A stretch of 39,035 bases of DNA from Vallitaleaceae bacterium (GTDB taxonomy: Bacteria; Bacillota; Clostridia; Lachnospirales; Vallitaleaceae), in the NCBI GenBank assembly GCA_029935405.1, contig JAOZKH010000012.1, positions 1 to 39,035 on the forward strand, given 5' to 3'. Below the pieces are notes generated by a model. That model was not told the origin of the DNA and did no database searches. It saw only the letters and a list, made by a program, of their open reading frames with translations. Below, piece by piece: positions 25,236-31,660 of the stretch. The translations under genes were made by a program, and so were the position numbers. Positions within the stretch are counted from its first letter, which is position 1; each line of letters begins with the position of its first letter.

Positions 25236-26270
25236 ATGAAAAAAGTTTATTTTGAATTAACTAATCGATGTAACTTAAATTGTATTATGTGTTACAGGAA
25301 GTCATGGCATGAACAGGTAAGTGATATGGATGATGGTATACTTCGTAAGTGTGTTAGAGAAGTGAAGGGACTTGAGTCTGTAGAGGAAGTGGTTCTTGGA
25401 GGTATAGGTGAGCCATTGTATTCTAAGAATATTGAATGGGTTATTGAAGAACTAAGAGATAAAAGGTTGGTTATTACGACTAATGGAACCATTATGCCTG
25501 AAAAACTTATGGATCAATTTATTGAATGTGTTGACGAATTGGTCATATCTATTGATGGTATGAATGAGAATTTTGAATCAATTAGGCATTTTCCACTTGA
25601 AGAAATATTAAATAATATTAGTACATTAAATCAACATAAGAAAAAAAATAAGAGTAAAACGCCAAAAATTTCATTTCAAATGGTTATTACAAGTAAAAAT
25701 TATCTTGACATGACTAAGGTTGTTGAACTAGCAGATGAATATGATGTAGATAAGGTTATTTTTAGTAATATTGTTCCTGCTTCGTTAGAGGATGTAGACC
25801 TAGTTATGTATGAAATGTATTCGAAGAAAAAACTTGAAAAACATATGCAAAAAGCTATAGTAAAAGCTTTGGTCAAAAAGATAGAGTTAGTTATACCTGA
25901 GATAATGTTAAAAACGGAACGTCGTTGTAAATTTATTGATGACGACGCAACAATGATAACGGTCGATGGTCATGTTGTACCTTGTTATCGTTTAGCACAT
26001 GATGGTACTGAAGTTGTTTTTGGTAGAGAAAAAGAGCTAAAAGCTCATTATTTTGGGAATATTGCAGAGGATACTCTATTGGATATTTGGAATAAAGACG
26101 ATTATTACAATTATCGTATGACAGTATATAATAACCAATATCCTTCTTGTATGGATTGTGATCTGCTTGAGGGCTGCGATATGGCTAAGGTGGCAGATGT
26201 TGACTGTTTTGGAAATGTTCCATCTTGTGCTGATTGTCTATGGTCTAGAAGAATAGTTTATTGTGTATAG
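25236..26270 (+). CDS. Radical SAM/SPASM-type maturase of tungsten oxidoreductase
   Basis: This 344-residue radical SAM enzyme has the cluster motif CNLNCIMC (Cys12, 16, 19) and a GGIGEPLYSKNIEWVI segment for SAM binding. The C-terminal third holds about nine cysteines (CKF, PCYR, SCMDCDLLEGC, DCFGNVPSCADC, YC) typical of SPASM/Twitch auxiliary iron-sulfur clusters. Genes of this type lie next to aldehyde ferredoxin oxidoreductase genes in many anaerobes and are named tungsten cofactor oxidoreductase radical SAM maturases. The reaction is not known to me. It begins 82 bases after aor, behind a hairpin, and is followed closely by the MoaD-like gene. Confidence 0.82.
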   Translation: MKKVYFELTNRCNLNCIMCYRKSWHEQVSDMDDGILRKCVREVKGLESVEEVVLGGIGEPLYSKNIEWVIEELRDKRLVITTNGTIMPEKLMDQFIECVDELVISIDGMNENFESIRHFPLEEILNNISTLNQHKKKNKSKTPKISFQMVITSKNYLDMTKVVELADEYDVDKVIFSNIVPASLEDVDLVMYEMYSKKKLEKHMQKAIVKALVKKIELVIPEIMLKTERRCKFIDDDATMITVDGHVVPCYRLAHDGTEVVFGREKELKAHYFGNIAEDTLLDIWNKDDYYNYRMTVYNNQYPSCMDCDLLEGCDMAKVADVDCFGNVPSCADCLWSRRIVYCV

Positions 26271-26285
26271 TCTGGAGGTAAGAAA

Positions 26286-26510
26286 TTGGAAGTAAAAGTC
26301 AAATTATTTGCAACATTAAGAGACGGAAGAGGAAAGATAGTATATATACCGTTTTTTGATGGAATTACACCAGCCTATATTCTTAAACATTTGAATATAA
26401 GACATGAAGATGTTGCTATATTGTTGGTAAATGGACGTGACGGAGAATTTGAACAAAAGTTATTAGAAGAAGATTATTTATCCATTTTTCCACCAGTAGG
26501 AGGCGGCTGA
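26286..26510 (+). CDS. MoaD/ThiS-family sulfur carrier protein
   Basis: This 74-residue ubiquitin-fold protein ends in DYLSIFPPVGGG. The FPPVxGG ending is that of MoaD, whose terminal glycine is adenylated and thiocarboxylated to bring sulfur to the pterin dithiolene. Translation starts at TTG, 7 bases after GGAGG. It lies between the radical SAM maturase and the ThiF-like activating enzyme, its presumed partner. A role in making or modifying the tungstopterin of the upstream oxidoreductase is likely, in place of or besides a housekeeping MoaD. Confidence 0.88.
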   Translation: MEVKVKLFATLRDGRGKIVYIPFFDGITPAYILKHLNIRHEDVAILLVNGRDGEFEQKLLEEDYLSIFPPVGGG

Positions 26511-26511
26511 T

Positions 26512-27189
26512 ATGAAACGATATTCACGTAATCATAGCTGTATTACTGAAATTGACCAACAATTACTCGCAAAGTCCAAAGTGTGTGTATTAGGTGCTGG
26601 TGGCCTTGGTGGATATATTGTGGAAATGTTAGGGAGAATTGGAGTTTGTGATATTACTGTTGTTGACGGTGATGTCTTTGATGTGAGTAACCTTAATAGA
26701 CAATTGATTTCTAACAATCTAAATATAGGTATGAGTAAAGTGCTTTGTACCTATAATCATATGCGTGAAGTTAATGATGAAGTTAAAATTAATCCAGTAA
26801 ATAAATTTATAAATAAAGACAATTCAGATAAAATTATCAAGGGCCATGACGTAGTTGTTGATGCACTTGATAATAATAATATAAGAAAAATAGTTTTTGA
26901 TTCATGTAAAAAGTTAAATATTCCTTTTGTATACGGTGCGATAGCAGGTTGGTATGGTCAGGTGACAACAATATATCCTAGCGATCAAACCCTTGATATA
27001 CTTCTTAAAAAGGCATCAAATAAAGGTAAAGAAAAGCTACTTGGAAATCCTTCATTTACTCCAGCTTTAGTAGCTTCAATTGAAGTTTCTGAAGTTATAA
27101 AGATATTAACACATAAAGGGGAATTACTTCGAAACGGGTTCTTGTATATAGATTTATTAGCTAATGAATATGAGTTTAACAAATTTTGA
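26512..27189 (+). CDS. ThiF/MoeB/HesA-family adenylyltransferase
   Basis: This 225-residue E1-like enzyme has the nucleotide-binding loop VCVLGAGGLGGYIVEMLGRIG near residue 25. It also has VVDGDVFDVSNLNRQL with the catalytic Arg, and DVVVDALDNNNIRK with the conserved Asp. It should adenylate the C-terminal glycine of the MoaD-like protein encoded directly upstream, one base apart. It is shorter than MoeB (about 249). It has no cysteine after about residue 132, so it lacks both the CxxC zinc site and the sulfur-transfer Cys of many relatives. MoeB likewise only adenylates. Sulfur would have to come from another protein. Confidence 0.85.
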   Translation: MKRYSRNHSCITEIDQQLLAKSKVCVLGAGGLGGYIVEMLGRIGVCDITVVDGDVFDVSNLNRQLISNNLNIGMSKVLCTYNHMREVNDEVKINPVNKFINKDNSDKIIKGHDVVVDALDNNNIRKIVFDSCKKLNIPFVYGAIAGWYGQVTTIYPSDQTLDILLKKASNKGKEKLLGNPSFTPALVASIEVSEVIKILTHKGELLRNGFLYIDLLANEYEFNKF

Positions 27190-27243
27190 GAATAATCTAG
27201 CATGTGATATACTTGTATTGATTGAAGCAAAGGAGGAGGTATT

Positions 27244-29406
27244 TTGAAAAACATTAAAGAACCAACGTCTATGTTACAACTATTGATTATGTTACTTCTA
27301 GGATTACCTAAGATGATATTTTATAGCATTAAGAGTCGTCTCAAGAAAATGCTTATTATTATTCCAATTGTTATTATCTTTAATACTATTATTTTAGTTG
27401 GTCCAAATGAAGGCTTTGCAAGAAGTTTTAATTTGATTGTTGAGAATATTTTATTAGTAAGACAAAAATATTTATCGGGAATTTTCTTTTGGCTTGTTTT
27501 TCCTGCCGTCTTATCTGGATTTTTAGCATCTAGAAAGGCTAATCAACTAGATGAATTAAAAACAAATATTAAATTATATTTTGGAAAACTTAAGGATAGT
27601 ACTGTGTCTGTACTTAGCTATCGTGGTCAGAATAAATATTTGGCTTTTTTATTAGGATTAGCAGTTGCATTTTTAATTGGTGCCCTTACAACCAACCCTA
27701 TTGCACTGACATTTTTTGTAATATTACTATTAATGTCTTATAGTCAAAAAACGCAAAGTCTTATAAAACTTATGGTGTCACTTAGTTTAAGAGACTTTTC
27801 AAAAGTATTATCAATTAAAAACTTTTCTAACTCTGAAAATGTATTATTTGCATATGCAGGGTTAATTACAGGGAGTATCTTTAATATTATAATAACATTG
27901 ATACCATATGTTCTGATTAGAACTCTTGGATTATTTAACTCATTTGCAATTTTGCGAGGGTTTATATGGTTATTATTTATTATTACAGTAATTATGATTT
28001 TTGTTGATAAAGGTAAAAAAATAGTACCACCAAAAACCGCACTTTTTGCAATAGCTATAATTACATTTGCAAGAATATTTGTTATGACAGTATTTGCTGA
28101 TGATGGCGGTTGGTTAGAAGCAGGTGGAACACTTAGTGGTTGGGTTGCTAGCGAGGGAGCTGTAACAGCAGTTTCACATTCAATTATTACAGCAATTATT
28201 GGAGTAGGTTCAGTTGTTGGAGCGGATATATTAGTAACAAATCCAAATATAATGTTTCCTCCAGATTTCATTATTCCCCCTGAAGCTTGGCCTGGAGATT
28301 ATGAGGAATATGAAGGCTATGAAGGTGGAGAAGGCTACGAAGGCTATGAAGGTGGAGAAGGCTACGAGGAATATGAAGGTGAAGAAAGCTACGAAGATTC
28401 AGAGGATGTAGTAGTCGATGACGAAACAGATGTCGAAAATGAAACCGAAGCTGATGATGAAACTAAAGCTGAAGAAGAGAGAAAGGCTGAAGAAGAAAAG
28501 CAAAAGGCTGAAGAAGAAAAGCAAAAGGCCGAGGAAGAAAAACAAAAGGCCGAGGAAGAAAAGCAAAAGGCCGAGGAAGAAAAGCAAAAGGCTGAAGAAG
28601 AAAAGCGAAAAGCCGAGGAAGAAAAGCAAAAGGCTGAAGAAGAAAAGCGAAAAGCTGAAGAAGAAAAACGTATAGCCGAAGAAAAAAAACTTGCAGAGCA
28701 AGAGAAAAAGCGAAAAGAATATGAGGAATGGAAGAAAAAGAGAACTGCTGAGTTGAAAGCTGAACAGAAAAAGCATATGGAAGAAGCGGCGAAACATAAT
28801 AAAGATGCTAATTTTTGGGGCTGGATGGAATGGGGCGCTAGTGCTGTGAAACATACAGCTGATATGGCTGTTGATGGATTATCTAAAGTGACAGGACCTG
28901 TTGGGAAAGGAATAAAAGCAGGTTATGATGTTTTGTCAAAAACAGGAGAAAAGGTCGGCACAGCCTTTGCAGATGGAAAATCTATGACTCAAGGATTACA
29001 AGACGGTCTTGTTGAAGGAAGTATTGACGCAGCAGGAAACTTTATTGAATCAGATAAAATAAAAGCAGCATATAATGTAACTTCAGAAGTGACTAAAGAA
29101 GTGTATAATAAAGGACTCTCTTTAGAAAGCCTTGGAAAAGGCACTGGCAAGGGTATTGTGAAAGCGACAATAGATTATGGTGCAAGTAAAATTCCAGGAG
29201 TTGATGGACCTGATCAATTAAAGTTTGGTAAAGGTTACGGTAATATGAACATAGGTGGTATTACTAAGAAGGTGTTTAGCGATAATAAACATGTGGTAGT
29301 AACAAATCTTCAATCTAGGGTTACAAATGCAACTATTGACGCAGTTAAGGGGAAAGTCGGAGCTGAGACAACTAATCTATTAAACGGAGCAGCGTTTGGT
29401 AAGTAA
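27244..29406 (+). CDS. Multi-membrane protein with DDGGW motif, acidic repeats and coiled coil
   Basis: I do not recognise this 720-residue protein. Residues 1-335 hold about seven hydrophobic segments. The motif DDGGWLEAGGTLSGW starts at Asp286 at the end of a membrane segment. A tyrosine/glutamate/glycine-rich stretch follows (about 353-387; a 27-base unit is repeated at 28315-28368). Next comes an acidic linker and a charged coiled coil of nine KAEEEK(Q/R) heptads (about 414-476). A Gly/Lys-rich helical C-terminal region closes the protein. It resembles TolA only in having membrane segments plus a coiled coil. Translation begins at TTG, 5 bases after GGAGGAGG. A second protein with the same motif is encoded at 34163. 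The motif-bearing end is followed by a hydrophobic segment. Function unknown. Confidence 0.7.
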   Translation: MKNIKEPTSMLQLLIMLLLGLPKMIFYSIKSRLKKMLIIIPIVIIFNTIILVGPNEGFARSFNLIVENILLVRQKYLSGIFFWLVFPAVLSGFLASRKANQLDELKTNIKLYFGKLKDSTVSVLSYRGQNKYLAFLLGLAVAFLIGALTTNPIALTFFVILLLMSYSQKTQSLIKLMVSLSLRDFSKVLSIKNFSNSENVLFAYAGLITGSIFNIIITLIPYVLIRTLGLFNSFAILRGFIWLLFIITVIMIFVDKGKKIVPPKTALFAIAIITFARIFVMTVFADDGGWLEAGGTLSGWVASEGAVTAVSHSIITAIIGVGSVVGADILVTNPNIMFPPDFIIPPEAWPGDYEEYEGYEGGEGYEGYEGGEGYEEYEGEESYEDSEDVVVDDETDVENETEADDETKAEEERKAEEEKQKAEEEKQKAEEEKQKAEEEKQKAEEEKQKAEEEKRKAEEEKQKAEEEKRKAEEEKRIAEEKKLAEQEKKRKEYEEWKKKRTAELKAEQKKHMEEAAKHNKDANFWGWMEWGASAVKHTADMAVDGLSKVTGPVGKGIKAGYDVLSKTGEKVGTAFADGKSMTQGLQDGLVEGSIDAAGNFIESDKIKAAYNVTSEVTKEVYNKGLSLESLGKGTGKGIVKATIDYGASKIPGVDGPDQLKFGKGYGNMNIGGITKKVFSDNKHVVVTNLQSRVTNATIDAVKGKVGAETTNLLNGAAFGK
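28315..28368 (+). repeat. Tandem 27-base repeat coding for GYEGGEGYE
   Basis: Two 27-base units, 28315-28341 and 28342-28368, differ only in the last base. They lie inside the tyrosine/glutamate/glycine-rich stretch of the 27244 gene. Confidence 0.85.
28483..28671 (+). repeat. Nine tandem 21-base repeats coding for KAEEEK(Q/R)
   Basis: Nine consecutive 21-base units encode KAEEEKQ or KAEEEKR, with mostly synonymous changes (GCT/GCC, GAA/GAG). This forms the coiled coil of the 27244 gene. Such exact repeats invite copy-number change by slippage or recombination. It is in frame, so changes alter rod length in steps of about 1 nm. Confidence 0.9.
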
Positions 29407-29417
29407 GGAGGAAAAAT

Positions 29418-30563
29418 ATGGCTAAACAATTAGTAATACATGGAAGTGTTCTTGGCGAATTAGGGAATAGATTTAGTAATAAGACTGATATATCGCCGTT
29501 ACATCAACAAGAGAAGTATAAAGATATAGGACAAAATGAATTGATTAAATCAAATATTATTAAAACGAATAAAGAACTTGTAGATTCGGTTTTTGAGAGT
29601 ATGATAACAAAACTTGCTAGGCCAAGATTTTTTGGAAGATATAGATATACTCAGGGCGTTACTATTAAAGAAACAACAGTTTTTTATGATGATGACAATA
29701 AATTGATATGTGGTATGACAACAGGTGAAGAAGAAATAGTTACATTAGATCCTGAATTTAACATTGGAGATGATATAGATCAGATTATTCAATTAATTGG
29801 TCAATCGGTTATTCAATACAATGAATTTGATTATGAACTTAATATTATGGAAGCGTTATCGTTAGGTGCTATGATCGATTTGTATAGAAAAGAAATGTAT
29901 AGTAGCTTAGGAAAAGGTGAAAACTTTGATCCGATTCCTTCACAGCCAGGTGAAATATATGAAGAAATTAATAATGAAAAGGCACAGTGGATTATGTGGC
30001 TGACTTTTATTATTAAACAATCGCTAGCTACTGAGTTGACATGTGATATAAACGATGTTGATAAATCGCTTAAGAGTTTAGTTGACAAAAATCTTCTTGA
30101 AAAAGATGGGACAGGCTATAAGATTACGAAGGAAGTAGAAGGTGTTGCAATTCGAATGCATCTAACCGATAATATTATCGTAGCAAACTGTGGGTTCGCT
30201 AGTTCAAGTAAGGTCAATGTAATGAGCTTTATTAGTGCTCAATATGGAGTAAAAGATATTATTATGATTGATGCAAGTGGAGAAATGATAGAATTATCTT
30301 GTGTTTCAGCTGGACAAATTGTTAAGATGTTAATGGACTTCATGTATAATCCAAAAGGATTTTTTATTGAAGAATTCAAAGAATTTATTGTGAAGGAAGT
30401 AAGTGAAATCCAGACTGAAACAGCTAAAGCTGAAATAGTAGTAGAGCCTGTTGTTAAAACTAAGGATAAGACAATCATTGAAACTAAATTTTGTGTACAC
30501 TGTGGACAAAAAATTCCAAGGTCATCAAAATTCTGTCCTTTATGTGGAGGAAAAACGCAATAA
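29418..30563 (+). CDS. Unknown protein with C-terminal zinc ribbon
   Basis: I do not recognise the main part of this 381-residue soluble protein. The C terminus CVHCGQKIPRSSKFCPLCG is a zinc ribbon (CxxC...CxxC) that is probably attached by a flexible linker (about 325-355). A segment around residues 212-240 (DVDKSLKSLVDKNLLEKDGTG) looks like a winged helix. It is followed by a strand-rich region with IRMHLTDNIIVANCGF. No signal peptide or membrane segment is evident. It is 11 bases after the DDGGW-protein gene and 15 before the binding lipoprotein, so probably cotranscribed. It might be a cytoplasmic partner of the membrane proteins. Confidence 0.6.
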   Translation: MAKQLVIHGSVLGELGNRFSNKTDISPLHQQEKYKDIGQNELIKSNIIKTNKELVDSVFESMITKLARPRFFGRYRYTQGVTIKETTVFYDDDNKLICGMTTGEEEIVTLDPEFNIGDDIDQIIQLIGQSVIQYNEFDYELNIMEALSLGAMIDLYRKEMYSSLGKGENFDPIPSQPGEIYEEINNEKAQWIMWLTFIIKQSLATELTCDINDVDKSLKSLVDKNLLEKDGTGYKITKEVEGVAIRMHLTDNIIVANCGFASSSKVNVMSFISAQYGVKDIIMIDASGEMIELSCVSAGQIVKMLMDFMYNPKGFFIEEFKEFIVKEVSEIQTETAKAEIVVEPVVKTKDKTIIETKFCVHCGQKIPRSSKFCPLCGGKTQ

Positions 30564-30578
30564 GAATGGGGATTAATT

Positions 30579-31607
30579 ATGACTAAAATATTTGTTGTAA
30601 TAGGTTTTGTTATAATGAGTATAATATTTGTTTCTTGTAATAATGAGGATAATGAACTAATTGTTTATACTTCAGTGGATCGAATATATTCAGAGAAAAT
30701 ATTTGATATGTTTACAGAAAAAACAGGAATTAAAGTGAAAGCAGTTTATGATGTAGAGGCAACAAAAACCACAGGGCTGGTGAATCGCATTATTAGCGAA
30801 AAAGATAATCCAGTCGCAGATGTATTCTGGAACGGTGAAATTATTTATACGATGAAGTTAAAGGAAAAAGGATTACTTGAGGCATATGAATCACCGAACA
30901 ATGTAACGCTACCTGATAAATTTATTGATGATGACGGTATGTGGACCGCTTTTGGTGGTAGGGGAAGAATTATTATTGTTAATTTAGATAAAGTAAATAG
31001 TAAAGATATTAATCCTTCTATAACTGCTTTTGCTAAACAGTCTGAAATATATAATATTGGAATAGCTAAACCAATGTTTGGAACAACAGCCACCTATGTT
31101 GCAAGCTTGTACTCCAAATTTGGAGAAGAAAAAGGTGTTAAACTGTTTGAAGATATTAAGAATAGTTCAGTTTATATTGTAGACGGCAATGGAGCAGTTA
31201 GAGATATGGTTGTAGCTGGACAGTTAGATTTTGGATTGACGGACACTGATGATGCACTTATGGCAGTAGAAAAAGGTGCAAATGTTGATTTGATATTTCC
31301 AGATCAAGGAATAGATGAAGTGGGAACACTTATTATTCCAAATAGTGTTGCAGTAATAAAAGAATGTAAACATGTTGATCAAGCCCATAGATTTATAGAC
31401 TTTCTTCTAGAAAAAGAAACTATGGAAACAATGATTGATATTGGTTGGTTTCAATTAGCGCAAGGAAAAGAATTAATGATTGATGAGAAGTTAAAGCCAT
31501 ATTTACCCACAGATGGACAACTGAAGTTAATGGATGTTACATTTGAAGAAATAGGTTTTTACTTAGGTAAGTCGTCTTTAGATATGACAGAAATATTCTT
31601 AGATTAG
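30579..31607 (+). CDS. Iron-type ABC substrate-binding lipoprotein (family 1)
   Basis: This 342-residue lipoprotein has signal peptide MTKIFVVIGFVIMSIIFVSC with the lipid-anchor Cys at residue 20. The body matches FbpA-like binding proteins for ferric iron and similar ligands: ELIVYTSVDRIYSEKIFDMF, VFWNGEIIYTMKLKEKGLLE, DGMWTAFGGRGRIIIVNLDK and TDTDDALMAVEKGANVDLIFPDQG. It precedes a permease of the matching type, but no ATPase gene is nearby. The ligand (ferric iron, another metal complex or a small anion) is not resolved. The protein may act as a receptor for signalling rather than only for uptake. Confidence 0.82.
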   Translation: MTKIFVVIGFVIMSIIFVSCNNEDNELIVYTSVDRIYSEKIFDMFTEKTGIKVKAVYDVEATKTTGLVNRIISEKDNPVADVFWNGEIIYTMKLKEKGLLEAYESPNNVTLPDKFIDDDGMWTAFGGRGRIIIVNLDKVNSKDINPSITAFAKQSEIYNIGIAKPMFGTTATYVASLYSKFGEEKGVKLFEDIKNSSVYIVDGNGAVRDMVVAGQLDFGLTDTDDALMAVEKGANVDLIFPDQGIDEVGTLIIPNSVAVIKECKHVDQAHRFIDFLLEKETMETMIDIGWFQLAQGKELMIDEKLKPYLPTDGQLKLMDVTFEEIGFYLGKSSLDMTEIFLD

Positions 31608-31660
31608 TAGGTAATAACCTGATAAATAAATTAGACAAATACATCACGGGAGATCGTAAA

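Noticed and set aside
27744-28271. 175-codon minus-strand frame opposite the membrane part of the 27244 gene
   Set aside because: It mirrors a gene with good SD and consistent protein features. Its own translation resembles the complement of hydrophobic segments and matches no family.
28418-28675. 85-codon plus-strand frame rich in Lys and Arg within the repeats
   Set aside because: It is a frame-shifted reading of the KAEEEKQ repeat and has no independent start signal.
28399-28854. Long minus-strand reading frame opposite the coiled-coil repeats
   Set aside because: It is an artefact of the AAG/GAA-rich repeats, which read as Phe/Leu/Ser on the other strand. It has no own SD, and the plus-strand gene is clearly coding.
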